In this document: piece after piece, positions 22,731 through 35,319 of the stretch
Layout: each line of letters starts with the position of its first letter
Numbering within the stretch: the first letter of the stretch is position 1
Assembly (NCBI GenBank): GCA_018417955.1
Contig: JACTVC010000004.1
Coordinates: 2,604,001 to 2,668,000, forward strand
DNA: 64,000 nucleotides
DNA from: Laccaria trichodermophora
Taxonomy: Eukaryota; Basidiomycota; Agaricomycetes; Agaricales; Hydnangiaceae
Direction of reading: 5' to 3'
Notes under the pieces: model-generated
The model's input: only the letters and a program-made list of their open reading frames with translations
Told to the model about the DNA's origin: nothing
Database searches by the model: none
Made by a program: the position numbers and the translations under genes

Positions 22731-23985
22731 ACCCTTTCCCATAGTCAGTCTTGACTATCATTCTCTGCTTGCCTGTCCTGTCTTTCCATATCATAATCAG
22801 CAGTCACTTGTAACCCTCTCCTGTGGTCAGCCTCAACTGTACTAAGACTGAAGGATGGAGGGCTGTTTGTTCAAAGTCAACCATATACCATGTACCTAGA
22901 TAAAGCCAAGAACACTACAAAATATCAGAAGCTAAAAAAATTACAGCACAAAAGGCATCAACCTCTAATCAATGAGCAACCACTAAAGGGAAAGAGAAGG
23001 CCTCTATGACCCCCTTGTCAGCATCCACGTCTGGCATGGCCGATACAGATGAGTTGGCTGATGAAGACCAAGTCATGGCACATGTGGATGATGCCTGACT
23101 TTAAAGTACCTAACATCTTTATCAGACAACATTTGAATTCAGAATATATACTAAATAACTCCAGCAAAGGGACAATTTCATTACATACATAGGACACATA
23201 AACTGGTAGTAACTTCACTGTATTGCAGGCTCGAACTTTCAACAATATGGACATCATTCAGCCCAAGCAATGACAAGAACACTTACACCAAGTGTGAACC
23301 GATCATGTGCAATAGTGGTTGCATAATTAAAAGGCTTCGACAACTCAGATATATTCTGAAACTGGAAAATATCATTTTTGGTGCTACAGTGTTACCCTAT
23401 GCAAACTAATTTCATTCATTTATAAACTGAGAGCAGATAGCATGTGAGTACTGAGTGATTGTTCTGATCACATGCAATTACAGATCAATCTCTGTCTGCG
23501 CAATTAAAAAGCTACAATAAGTCAGATATATATTCTGAAACCAGAAAATATTATTTTGGGTGCTACAATGTTACCATGTGCAAACCAATTATATTCATTT
23601 ATAAACCAAGAGCAGATAGAGCCCGAGTGCTGAGTGACTTGTTCCAATCACATGCAATTACAGATCAATATCCGTCTGTGCAATTAAAAAGCTGCAATAA
23701 GTCAGATATATATTCTGAAGCTGGGAAATATTAGTATGGCTGCTGCATATAATTCAAACAATAACGAACAATAAATACTATAAACATGATGATTAATTGT
23801 AATTTCAGTGAGCAAACTCAATTGAACTCCTAGAATGACAAGAATATATGGTGTAAAATTATCTACATAGTCTGTACAAAAAAATGCGAATGGTATTGGT
23901 AAAGAGTCAGGGAATGCTTAACCAATGAAATGACAGAGATGGTTTTAAGTAATGTATGATGGGGTCCAAGATGAACCGTAGCGGG
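22731..23985. repeat. Degenerate repeats, about 185-bp unit, no gene
   Basis: Three diverged units between about 23280 and 23760 share ATTCATTTATAAAC, AGAGCAGATAG, CACATGCAATTACAGATCAAT and AGTCAGATATATATTCTGAA. Related units occur inverted at 58440-58800. Positions 22731-22900 partly repeat V sequence (CATAGTCAGTCTTGACTAT). Confidence 0.6.
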
Positions 23986-23989
23986 CCAT

Positions 23990-26900
23990 GCGGCTTGCTT
24001 TTCAACACAGACAAATAGGAGGCTACAGCCGAAAGTCCAGGCATGATGGTCTTTCACGTGTGCTTCTCAACATTATGCTAATGTCACAACATGTGACGTG
24101 GCTTCTCTCTTCAACCCATGATGACCACCACACGCCAAATACAAACCACGACACCAACCAGACGCCAACCACCACCATCAGCAAACATACCAACCACGCC
24201 GCCAGCCACTACCATGAACAAATGCCCTGCACCACCGTCGGACAGAAACGACAGCCCACCACCCCGTCAATGAACGCCCATCACCGCTGTCAACAAACGG
24301 CGACGAGCGCCCACGACCCATCACCGACGAATGGCGCAAGGCCTTTGAACGGATGCAGGCGACAATGAGCCAAGGTGAGCAACTCACCTCAACCTCACCC
24401 ACTCACATCTGTAACACAGAAGCCAGGTGCCACGTCACTGACAGTGACATGGCAACCAAACGACAAACGACGAATTTCAATTCGTCGTTTGTCGTACCTG
24501 TTTGTTCTAGAACACCACGGTAAGCACCCCCATCCCACCTTCTTCCCAACCCACCTCACTGAGAGACAGGACACGGGACGATGACAGACACGGAATGACG
24601 ACGCGACCAGTACACGCGACACCAACATGACGACAGCACACGCCACACGTGGCACCACAACCCATGGATGGCGACGAGGCTCACCACTACGCACCCAGCC
24701 TGGACACAGCACCGGACAACATGGAATGCGCCCAGGACACGCAACACCGACATGATGACGACACACGATGACGACGATGTGGGACAACGACGCAACGTCA
24801 ACACACGGTACAGACACGCAACGACAACACAACATCAACACACGGTACAGACATGCAACAACGACACGACACACGCAACAACGACACGACACATGCGACG
24901 ACGACACGACGCACACGACGATGATACGACGCACACGACGATGATACGACGCTAATGCGGGACGACAATGAACGAGGGCCCCGCACCAACGGCGACGAGG
25001 CTCGCCACTGTCCCTCTTCCCCTCAACATCCCTCCTCTTCCACATCCCCATTCCCCTTTCATTCAACATCTTCCCTACACCCCCTTCCCTTCAACCTCCC
25101 CTTGCTCCTGAACATACCCCTTCCCTTTCACATACCCCTTCCCCTTAACATACCCCTTCCCCTCATAACATCCCCCTTCTTTACCCCTTCCCCTTAACAT
25201 ACCCCTTCCCCTTTTAACATCCCCCTTCCCCTCAACATCCCCTTTCCCATCAACATCCCCCTTCCCATCAACATGTTCCCTACACCACATTCTCTTTAAC
25301 ATTCCCCCTTCCTTTCAACATCCCTTCCTTCCCTTTAACATCCCCCATCCCTTCTACCTCCCTATTCCCTTTGAAACACTTATAGTAAATAAGTTGTATG
25401 TAGCTATCAAATACACACCAAATTGATTTGGTCAGAGTGGACTGTTGTAAGGAACTCACAGGAATAAGTTGTCATCTGGCACAGCTGAACTAACTGAGCA
25501 GAAATCCTGCAAAGCTATGGTATGACCATGGTATGATCATGGTATGGCATGGTATGACCATGGTATGGTATGACAGTATGGCATGGTATGATCATGGTAT
25601 GGCATGGTATGACCATGGTATGGTATGACAGTATGGCATGGTATGACTGGTATGGCATGGTATGACCATGGTTGGTATGAGAGGTATGGCATGGTATGAC
25701 AGGTATGGCATGGTATGACCATGGTATGGTATGATCATGGTATGGCATGGTATGACCATGGTATGGTATGATCATGGTATGGCATGGTATGACCATGGTA
25801 TGGTATGATGGTATGGCATGGTATGACAGGTATGGTATGATGGTATGGCATGGTATGACAGGTATGGTATGGTATGTATGGTATGCTGTGGATATCATAA
25901 CATATGGTATTAGTGTTCCTGCATTTTCTAGCTGATTCTCTTTTGTTTGGTCTATATAGAGCACACTTATTGACTAGAGGTTGACTTTGTCAACAAACAC
26001 CTCACTTCTGTATTTTAAATACATTAGTAAGGGTTCTTAGTACACCCTCAGCTTCACCCAACAAAAAACTTACAAAATGCATTAATTGAAATTGTCCTAC
26101 ATTTCGGCTGTTCCCATCACCCACTGTTTATCTTAAGTTATCAGAATCTTTTCCTTTTATTTTTTTGTTCCTTCATAGCTTGTCAAAAGGCTGCTGCTTG
26201 TTGCCTGGCAACTCCTTGCAGTGGTGGGGGGTAGGGTGTTTAGCCCATGTTTGCAGAAGAGTGGAGTGTTTGGTCCAATATGAACAATATGACCTCCAGA
26301 ACGTCCTATTATTTGTGCCATGTTTGTGGAAGAGTGAGATATTTGTTCCAATCCTGAAAAATATGACATCCAGGAAGCCATATTATTTGTGCCATGTTTG
26401 CAGAAGAGTGACATGTTTCGTCTCAACATTTGCTTAGAAATATGAAGCTGAGAGACCTAGCTAAAGTGAGGTGATCTGATTTTATGTTCTTGAAGTCTCC
26501 AGATTGATAGGAAGTAGATCTAAATTATTGGAAGAAGACCTTGGAAATGTATCAAGTTTTCATTGAGCCATTCATGCTTAGCTGGTGGCCAAGTTGCACA
26601 CCAAATTGCATGCTTTTAAAATTAATTGTATGTGGAGTGGTACTTAATGTAGTTGATTATCAAAGTGCATATTCTAGTCCAACCTGTTGGATAATAATCT
26701 AGCTCAAGTCCATGTGTTTGAAATGGATGGTATAATGTAGTGTTCAGGACTGATAGATAATACACACAATTTCTTGTTTTCTTTGCTTCTCAAATACCAC
26801 ATCACCACAATGGATGCAGTATTATGCATGCCAAAATCTGGGATCAAGCTCAATTGAACTGATTTTCAAAGGATTAAGTTTACTATATTGCCTCCTTTTG

Positions 26901-27258
26901 TAGCTTAATATCTCAGCAAAAACCTGAAGAACCCTGCCACAAAAAATGGCACCAATGGACCAGTATTGCAGCCTGCAGAAATAATTTATATATTTTGAAA
27001 AAGGACCCCAGACACCCTTTGTCAGCTTTGGTATGATGGTATGGTATGGTATGAGATCATTTGGTATGGTATGAGAGGACATGGTATGGTATGGTAACAT
27101 GGTATTGGTATGAGTGGGATATGGTATGGGTTTTCCATTCCATGGTACCATGGTATTGGTATCAAGCTCATATACCACCCCGGAATGGGTACCCTCAAGG
27201 TACCCTAAATCAAGGAATTGATGTACCTCATAGGTACCCTAAAATGGGTGACTGAAGT
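23990..27258 (-). mobile_element. Satellite-carrying unit U3 (inverse of U1)
   Basis: Its right end GGGTGACTGAAGTG (27245-27258) is the complement of the U1 start. All modules follow inverted: AT region, TACCATACC array (25510-25890), CT-rich array (25020-25380), CGAC-rich DNA (24540-25000), twin hairpins (24428-24495), and an end with ATAGGAGGCTACAGCCGAAA near 24020. U1 and U3 form a 3.3-kb inverted pair around V and U2. Confidence 0.7.
24428..24495. other. Twin hairpins in U3
   Basis: TGCCACGTCAC (24428-24438) pairs with GTGACATGGCA (24444-24454) with one mismatch. Positions 24460-24476 and 24479-24495 form a perfect 17-bp hairpin (arm ACGACAAACGACGAATT) with a 2-base loop. Confidence 0.85.
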
Positions 27259-27519
27259 GAGTATGACTTTGATTTTCCAATGTAACCATTAGTGGAAGCC
27301 CCGCAACATAGAGTAACATTGTGAAGGACATGAGGCAAGACTGTACAACTGTTATCATAAACCCCACAACGCAGAGGTACTGACATGTGGAAAGACTGCT
27401 TGACAATTAGCAGAATGCCCAAAATGCATAGTCAACAATATGAAGGACATGCAGGAGTAATGATAAGCAGAACCCCTGAAGGACACAATGAAAATGGATT
27501 GAAAGACCTGTGAACAATT
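27259..27519. repeat. Minisatellite left of the Harbinger element
   Basis: GTCAACAATATGAAGGACATG and AGAACCCC words match the sequence right of the element (30304-30430), so Harbinger inserted inside one repeat tract. Confidence 0.6.
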
Positions 27520-27630
27520 AGAGAGTTTGTGCACACCACGAGGGAGCCACAGGGTGGCTCAGACCATTGTGCAAACAACACAGCCACACAGTGGCCTTTC
27601 GCCTTGATAACAAACTGATAGCGATGTCTC

Positions 27631-28933
27631 TTGAGATCGACACACTTCCTCCTGTTCAGTCTTCTGCTACTTGTACTACACTGTGTGCTATATCTGAACA
27701 CTTACTCTGATTCTTTGATGGAAACTCGGATACTGCAAGATTCAGTTTCCTTCCTGACTTTCGTTGAGGAAATGTTGAAGGCCCAAGACAAAGACTTCCT
27801 ATGCAGAGCTGGGAGCCTGCGGCCAGGTGGAAGGATAGATTTGAATAATTTGGGAGACAATGTTTGGCTAGAGCAGTTTTGGTGCCGTTTCTTGTTTTTC
27901 TTCATGTTTTTTATTAATTTGTTATAGCTTTACTCGCGAGGAGGTTCATCAACTTGTTGATGCTTTAGATTTGCTGCCTACTATCCAGTGTGGGGTTTCA
28001 CACATCCACGAAGACAGTGTAACTGCTATGTGTATGTTACTGCGCCACCTAGCCTATCCATCAAGGCTCATCGACATTGAGATGCAGTTTGGTTGGGAAA
28101 AATCATGTTTCTCTCGAGTCACACAACTTACTGCTCTCTCAATTTGGAATCGTTGGAAGCATCTCCTGTGCTTTGACCCGAATCGACTCACAAAAGCAAA
28201 GCTAGCTGAATTTGGATGGGTTGTGCAAGAAAAAGGTGCTCCACTCAATGTCATTGTCGCAATAATTGATGGTACACTTCAGAAGAATGCATGACCTGTT
28301 TGTAATCAACGTCTTGTCTTCAATGGGTGGAAACAAATTCATTGCCTTAAATACCATGCATTACTCTCCCCTGATGGTTTTGTGATCCACATTTATGGCC
28401 CAGTTGATGGTCAATGACATGATGAGACCATTTTCAAGGAATCAGGTCTTGTTCATATTCTTGAAAAGTATTTTTGGACACCAAATGGTCACCCTCTCTA
28501 TATTTATAGTGACCTTGCCTATTCAGTAGGCCCACATATCCTCTCTCCATTTAAAGGCCCAGTAATCACTCAAGAGCAAAAACAATTCAATTACAAGATG
28601 AGCAGGATCCATGAACCTGTTGAATGGGTCTTCAAAGAGGTCTGCCAGCAGTTTGAATTCCTCGACTTCTCTCAGAGTCAAAAAATTCTCCTTGGACCAT
28701 GTGCACTCTACTATATGGTTTCGTTGATTTTGTGCAACGCACACATGATTCTCCACTGCCCTCAGATTCCACAATACTTTTCATGCTCACCTCCAACACT
28801 ACACGAATATTTCTCTGGACCTCTGATTGAAGACAACAAACTTGATCATTGGTGTCTAGATTCACCTTGGGAGGAAGTTGATGTACAAGACCATGAAAAT
28901 GAGGGGGATGATGGTGAAGATGGTTTGATTTGA
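27631..28933 (+). pseudogene. Harbinger (HARBI1-like, DDE_Tnp_4) transposase with two nonsense codons
   Basis: The frame runs 27631-27881, a 46-base GT..AG intron (27882-27927), then 27928-28933. Family motifs are visible in order: AIIDGT (first Asp, about 28262-28279), HIYGPVDG, SDLAYSVGPHIL (second Asp, about 28510) and MSRIHEPVEWVFKE (catalytic Glu, about 28618). In-frame TGA codons at 28292-28294 and 28415-28417 replace Arg codons of the family (NAR-P and GRRHDE in relatives). The start is unclear: the frame opens after a TAG at 27619, an ATG at 27624 lies in another frame, and the first in-frame ATG is 27718. The enzyme would excise and insert the element. Confidence 0.85.
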
Positions 28934-28956
28934 CTGTATTATTAAACTATATCTAC

Positions 28957-30192
28957 CTATGCTGATTTCTGAAGAAATATCATATGAAGCATATCATTGA
29001 GCCGCTCACTTTCCTTCGCATGCGCTTCTGCTTCTGCCTGCCACTGTGCTGCATCATTCTCCAAGTGAGTCCGCATTACATCAGTTAGCCCTGTCATGCT
29101 GTCAGCAAGGTGAGTAAATCCATCTATCAACTCCTGGTGGCGACGCTGGTCGACCTCTCGTGCATCTGCAAGTTGTTGAACTGCCAAACAGTGGTGGTTC
29201 TCCATGGCGACTTCAATAGCTTGCATTGAAGTACGAGACCGTTTAGCCACAGGCCGTAAGTTTTCATCCACATGCCTATCAGTGGAAGACGAAGCCTCAG
29301 TGTGAGACCGCCTACAGTTTTGAGTTTAGAAGCGGATAGGATATGAAACTGAACATAGACGCACTTGTGGTTTTCCTCCCATTGACCTGCTTTCTCTCTC
29401 ACACTCGAGTCCTTCAGTTGAGTGATGTTGGCTAATGTTTGACGTTTGATGTGTCCTCTCATCGCTGCTTCACGCAGCTCAAGTGCAGCTTGTTCCTCGA
29501 GACTAACCTTCACCTTTGCAGATGTCAATTTAGTTGCTTTGGCAGCAGACTCAGCTTTGACAAGAGCTAACAGCTCTGTCATCGCCTAGTAGAATATGAA
29601 TACTACTACAATGCAGAGAGAAGGGTAGAGTGTACTCACCTCTACATGCCCATCAACCTCCTCATTCGTTCCAGTCTTCTGCAACGAGCGTGTCTCTTCC
29701 TTCTGTACGATTGTCAGCATCACAACGATAGCATATCAAAAGCACCAAACATACCTTGTGAAAGTCGAGAAGTTTCTTAAACTGTGTTCAACAAGCATCT
29801 CCAGTGCAGTCGATGTCAGATTTTGGGCCTGCCTGAGAGCTGTCCTTGAAGAGTTCTTGAGCCAATTGCTCCCAGGCCACTTCTCTTGGCTTTCCAGCTG
29901 GCAGTTGAAATGGTCGAAGTTTGAGGACTTCTTGGACAAGATATCGATCCTGCCAAGCTTGCCAGTGAGTCCGGTGTCCATTATGTGATTGCCTAGCGAT
30001 GAAAGCTGTTGAGGGAACAAACTCTGTGGGTCCTGAGGTCGAAGCATTGTCGTCACACTGAACGCTGCCCAAAACGTCAGGCTGTTGGGTAGACAATGGC
30101 GAAATTTCGAGGGGAAGTGAGCCTGCCTCACAATCCCATGGTGGGGACTTCAGAACAGCTTTCGGTTTCTTCTTGTGACCTTTCTTTGGCAT
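28957..30192 (-). pseudogene. Harbinger Myb/SANT-like DNA-binding protein with one nonsense codon
   Basis: Minus-strand exons are 29755-30192, 29640-29702, 29365-29585 and 28957-29311. All have GT..AG introns of 53-54 bases and matching phases, giving 358 residues if the internal TGA is read through. After a basic N-terminus (MPKKGHKKKPK), residues about 75-145 form a Myb/SANT-like trihelix (HWQAWQDRYLVQEVLK ... AWEQLAQELF ... TQFKKLLDFHK). The C-terminal half is helical and Glu/Gln-rich (coiled coil), with a nuclear-signal-like AKRSR. The TGA at 29788-29790 lies between DAC and TQFKK, where an Arg is expected. Such proteins help the transposase bind the element ends and enter the nucleus. 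Confidence 0.8.
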
Positions 30193-30300
30193 GGAAATAG
30201 ACGATTGGCAAACGAAGCCACACTGTGGCTTCTTTGTTTGCACAACAAAAACAAACCACAACGTGGGAATCAGGCAGCCCGTGGCTTGCACAAACTCTCT

Positions 30301-30780
30301 ATTACTGGAAAGCCTGCAATGCACAGTCAACAATAGGAAGGACATGCAGACACATATGGCAAGAGCAGTGTCATCAAAATCGAAAAAGTAGAAAGACAGA
30401 ATAACAACAAGTGGAACCCCCATATCCACAAGATATGTGCCACATGGAAAGAAAATGTAATACTGTTCCACAGCTATATAAGATATTCTGTAGAATTGGA
30501 AAGACAACCCTGGGGTCCTCATATATGTCCAGGGAAAATCTGAAATCTCTGGGGCATTGTTATGCATCCAGAAATTTAAAATCACTGGAATCTCCAGAGC
30601 ATCGATTTCAACATCCACAAGATATGTATGCAATATGCAGCATATTCTAAAAGACAACCCTGGAGTCTGCATAAATGTCCCAGGAAAGTCCGAAACCTTC
30701 AGAGCATTCAAATGCAACTGGAACATCTGAAGTCACTGGAGTCTTTGGAGCATCAATTTTAAGATCTACCATACATGCAG
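30301..30780. repeat. Minisatellite right of the Harbinger element
   Basis: Continuation of the tract at 27259-27519, followed by units with CACAAGATATGTG, CATATATGTCCAGGGAAA and TCTGGGGCATTGTTATGCATCC. It grades into the next array. Confidence 0.6.
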
Positions 30781-32510
30781 AAACCCAAAGTATAAGATTT
30801 TACCCAAATGTACAAATGTAACACATATGGAGAAACAACCCCGGTGTTCAGATAATTAATGCAGAATTCCTGAAGCATCAAATTTAAATATCCACAAGAT
30901 GTGCAAATAACTGAACAATACAATGCTGGTATCTGCACAAATGTTGCATGAAAGTGTGGAACTCTTGAGGCATAAATTTAAATATTAACAGCATGTGCAG
31001 AATATCCAAAAAAATAAGAACCCAGGTGTCCAGACAGATGTTGTGTGAAAATGCAGAAGTCCTGAAGTGTCAATTTAAATATTGATGGCATATGTGGAAT
31101 ATCCGAAAAAAAGACAACCCAGGTGTCCAGACAAATGTTGTGTGAAAATGCAGAAGTCCTGAAGTGTCAATTTAAATATTCACAGCATGTGCAGAAAATA
31201 ACAAGGTAGGTGTCCAGACACAGGTTGCATGAAAATGCAGCAGTCCCAAAGCATCAATTTAAATATTAATGGCATGTGCGGAATATCCAAAAGAATAACA
31301 ACCAATATTAATGGTGTGTGTGGAATATCTGAAAAAATAAGATCCCAGGTGTCCAGACAGATGTTGTGTGAAAATGTGGAAGTCCTGAAGCATCAATTTA
31401 AATATTAATGGCACATGTGGAATATCCGAAAAAATAACAACCAAGGTGTCCAGAGACATGGTCCATGAAAATGCAGAAGTCGTGAAGCATCAATTTAAAT
31501 ATTAATGGCATGTGTGGAATATCCGAAAGAATAACCCAGGTGTCTGGAGACATTGTGCTTGAAAATGCAGAAGTCCCAAAGCATCAATTTAAATATTAAT
31601 GGCATGTGCGGAATATCCGAAAAAATAACAACCCAGGTGTCTGGACACATGGTGTGTGAAAATGTGGAAGTCCTGAAGTGTCAATTAAAATATCAATGAC
31701 ATGTGCAGAATATCCAGAAAAAACAACAACCCAGGTGTCTGGACAAATGTTGTGTGAAAATGCGGAAGTCCTGAAGCATCAATTTAAATATTAATGGCAT
31801 GTGCAGAATATCTGAAAAAATAACAATCCAGGTGTCCAGACACATGGTGCATGAAAATGCGGAAATCCCGAACTGTCAATTTAAACATTAATGACATGTG
31901 CAGAAAAAATAACTCAGGTGTCCGGACACATTGTGCTTGAAAATGCGGAAGTCCCAAAGCATCAATTTAAATATTAATGGCATGTGCAGAATATCCAAAA
32001 AAATAACAACCCAGGTGTCCAGACACATGGTGTGTGAAAATGCAGAAGTCCCAAAGTGTCAATTTCAATATTGTCAGCATGTGTGGAAGATCTGAAAAAA
32101 TAACAACCTTGGTGTCTGGACACATGTTGCATGAAAGTGCAGAAGTCCCCAAGCATCAATTTAAATATCCATGGCATGTGCGGAATATCCAAATAAATAA
32201 CAACCCAGGTGTCTGGACACATGTTGCATGAAAATGCAGAAGTCGCAAAGCATCAAATTTAAATATCCACCAGATGTGCAGAAAAACTGAACAAAACAAT
32301 GCAGGTGTCCATACAAATGTCACATGAAAGTGTGGAATTCCCAAAGCATCAATTTAAATATCCCAGGCATGTGCAGAATATCTCAGAAATGTTGTGTGAA
32401 AAGCAGAATGCCTGCAGCATTGATTTAAGTATCTATGGGATGTGTGCAATATCCAAAAAATGTTGTGTGAAAATGCGGAATTGCTGGGTCATCAATCTAA
32501 ATGTGTACAG
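30780..32510. repeat. About 100-bp tandem array
   Basis: Roughly 17 units carry AAAATGCAGAAGTCC, CATCAATTTAAATATTAATG, GGCATGTGCGGAATATCC and CCAGGTGTCCAGACACATG. Divergence is moderate and no frame is credible. The plus strand is A-rich. Confidence 0.85.
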
Positions 32511-33925
32511 GTGTGGAAGTGCAGAATGGTTCATTCATGGCACTTCCATTTATTCATTGTTTTTTATGAATTTTGAATTTTGTCATTTCTTTTAAAATTT
32601 ATTAGGTTTCAACATTTTTCCTTCTTGTCTTCAAGGTCATCAAAAGAGCTTAAAACGAATCATTTCAACATCCACACAAGCACATTAATGAGTAATCACG
32701 TGCATTGAAGAAGTCCCAGTCAAATGATGCACTATCCAGCCACTTACCATAAACACTGCCTCTGTATGACATCATCCTCAGCTACTTAGATGGTTCTGCT
32801 CTGCAATCAGACTTGGACCTGTTGAGTGCACTTTATTTTGTTTCTATTATTACTACTTCTTTTTTGTTTCGTACCTACAACAAAACTAGCCAGCCTGGAG
32901 CTCTTTCAGATGACTAGATGGTAGGGTCAAGCATCAACACTTGGAATGTCTGCACTGAGGGCAGCAGTAGCACACACAAATAGACCTCTCCTGGCATTGT
33001 ATGTTTCCCCAAGTCATTCCTAGTTCGAAGATTTTTCAAAGGGATCAGGTGAGTAATGTCATTTTTATTTTTAAACCTTCCTTTGTCTTTCTGTGAAGGA
33101 CCAACTCCTTCTTTTTCTATTTTTATACTCTTCCCCAAAAGTTTTGGTCAGGCAGCATAAGGATACATGTGTTGCCTTGTGATTCTTACAATTTGTACAG
33201 TATATAAGGTGTCCTCCCACCTAATGAATGGAGCATCTTCTTTCCTCCAAAAGTTTTCCCCCCCCCCTCCTCTAAGATTTTAAGACTTTCAAGAATGACG
33301 ACTACATAAGATTTCAAGATACTTCAATTACTTGACATATGTCCTCACGCCACCATCTTCAAGAAGTTTGGATGATGCACTCACTTTTCTGAGAATGCAC
33401 TGAAGTGCTCACACCACACATCTTAAGGTTTTAAGGTTTCATCAATGCTACATACTCCTTTGGTCTATCTCTTTGTCCATTGACATCCTCTTTTCTCCCT
33501 TCTCCTGCGTACACAAGGTTGATGACCGATTTCTGTTTCCTTGTGTTGAACTTATGTTCTTCCTCAGTGGTGACCAAGACAGTAGATTGTTATTCTGTTC
33601 AACCTCCTCTTCTGAGCATTGAAAACTCAATTGGTAGGGTTTTCTTCATTGTTCTTGTGCTGATTACTCGGTTTTCAGATGCATATATTCGAAAAATCTC
33701 CTGATTCGCACTTTGGTACATTTGCTCTCCTCGTTTGTGTGCTGGTTACTCGGTTCTCAGACACATATATTTCATTCGCACCCCCCAAAACTTGATCGAC
33801 CAACTTTGCTTCCAAGCTGTCTGCTTGTTCTTGAAGTTCAGGGACTGTTGATTCATACACATATACACTTAGTTCTTTATATGTCCTCCTTTCATTTTAA
33901 AATTTTCTCTCTATCATTTTTCATT
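32511..33925. other. No gene; possible LTR and leader of the following retroelement
   Basis: AT-rich sequence with a TATA-like GTATATAAGG at about 33200. A segment repeats at 33650-33720 and 33739-33785 (GTGCTG(A/G)TTACTCGGTT). The position upstream of gag suggests 5' LTR and leader, but I could not define TG..CA ends or a primer-binding site, and no 3' LTR exists to compare with. Confidence 0.3.
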
Positions 33926-35319
33926 ATGAGTCCTGGTGAAGATCAGATGTTGCCCAAAGAGAATTCAGTTAAATCTTCCTCTTCTGATATGAGTCTTAAT
34001 GCTATGCTTGGGATTCCTATGCCTACCCTGGGAACATCAGGCACTCCCAAATTTAAGGGAAAGCATGTCTCCGACTTTTTAGACTCACTTGAGCAGCATG
34101 CAGACAGTGCTTGCATTTCTCATTCTCTTTTACCAGGCTATGTTCTCCAATATTGTGATACTAAAGTTAGGACAGTTATTGGCGCTTCACCCTTTCTGGC
34201 TGGAGATGATTGGGTTTCGATCAGGGTATTCTTGGATGACCTTTATGGGTCAAATGACTCTGTCCCTCTCAACTCTCCTGATAGGTTACAGCAGTGGTGC
34301 TATAAACATGGAGAGATGGGCAACATTTCTTCTCAGAAAGACATGGACAAGTATTACCAAGATTTTACTGCTTTATCATCCAATTTACTGCCAGAAAGAA
34401 TGCTCACTAACAATAAATATCTCTGTTTTAACAGGGGAATTCCATCCACTTTATGTGTACGAATTAAGAAGTGTATTCCTGTTGCCAACCTCAAAATGTC
34501 TTCACCCCCTTCAACGGCGACACTTCTTGGTCTGTTAAGAGCTGAGTTTGATGAAGAAGATTTGGACGCAAAGACAACAAATGTGGACGTGGATCTAGAC
34601 TCCAACTCAGATTCAAGTTCTAGTGACTCTGACAAAAAAAAGACATTGATAAGGTCGTCCTTATGAAGAAAAAGAAGAAACCTTCGAAAAAGGTCACGTT
34701 TGAGAAGACAGTTCCAGCAGCGCTCATAGTCGAGCCAATCGGTATTAGTCTGGTCAATCGACTCACAAAACAGATGGAAGACTTGAGGCTTGCCCATGCT
34801 GAGTTTTTGCACTCTGTTAATATAACTCCCAATGCAAATCTGACTAATCAGCAAATTTTGAAAGAAGCTAGATGTTTCTTTTGCAACAAGACTACACATA
34901 GGCTTGGCCTGAAATTCTGTCTGGAAGTCGAGGTATGTATCAAAGAGGGTTTGGTTGCTTACACACCTCTTGGTAGGTTAGTGTGTACTGATGGATCAGA
35001 ACTTCCTCATGCCTTTGGAAGTGATGGTGGCATTGCCAAAGTTTTGAGGGAACAACATGCCACTTCCAGTCATTTAAAATGTAAGGCCAGGGAGGTCTCT
35101 AGAGACCTACCTCCCCACATGGCCAACTATGCCAGTCTACTGTTCGACAGTCAAGAAGTCTTGTCCTCCAAGGTTTTCAACACAACCCCTTCTGCAATCA
35201 TCCCAGAATGGCACACATCTCCTTCTTCAATGCTTGCAGTCAATCACTCTCAAAAAGATAAGGAAACACATTTTGATCCTATCAAGTGCTGTGATATAGG
35301 ATTGGAAGGGAATGCCTAG
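33926..35319 (+). pseudogene. Ty3/gypsy-type gag, frameshifted
   Basis: ATG at 33926 opens a Gag-like frame (KFKGKHVSDFLDSLEQHAD, then DKYYQDFTAL) that ends at 34666. The continuation lies in another frame from 34663 to 35319 and carries the cysteine motif ARCFFCNKTTHRLG, a degraded zinc knuckle (C-X2-C-X3-H; the last Cys is not seen). The frames join at a run of eight A at 34634-34641: nine would restore one frame. Gag would form the retrotransposon particle. A simple deletion in the A run during decay is the likeliest reading; programmed slippage is less likely because the downstream frame is also broken. Confidence 0.7.

Larger units (their letters stand above)
27520..30300 (+). mobile_element. 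PIF/Harbinger DNA transposon, complete but inactivated
   Basis: The terminal inverted repeats start AGAGAGTTTGTGCA (27520) and end with its complement at 30300; pairing continues imperfectly to about 21 bp (CCACG at the inner side). A 3-bp duplication ATT flanks it at 27517-27519 and 30301-30303, the size typical of this superfamily. It contains two convergent genes, a DDE transposase (plus) and a Myb/SANT-like protein (minus), the usual pair for PIF/Harbinger. Both carry in-frame stops, so the copy is probably dead, though its ends and splice sites look intact. Confidence 0.9.

Noticed and set aside
14306..27258. Target-site duplications around the U units
   Set aside because: The flanks at 14296, 19117 and 27259 share no convincing direct repeat with the other ends, and those other ends are not precisely defined.
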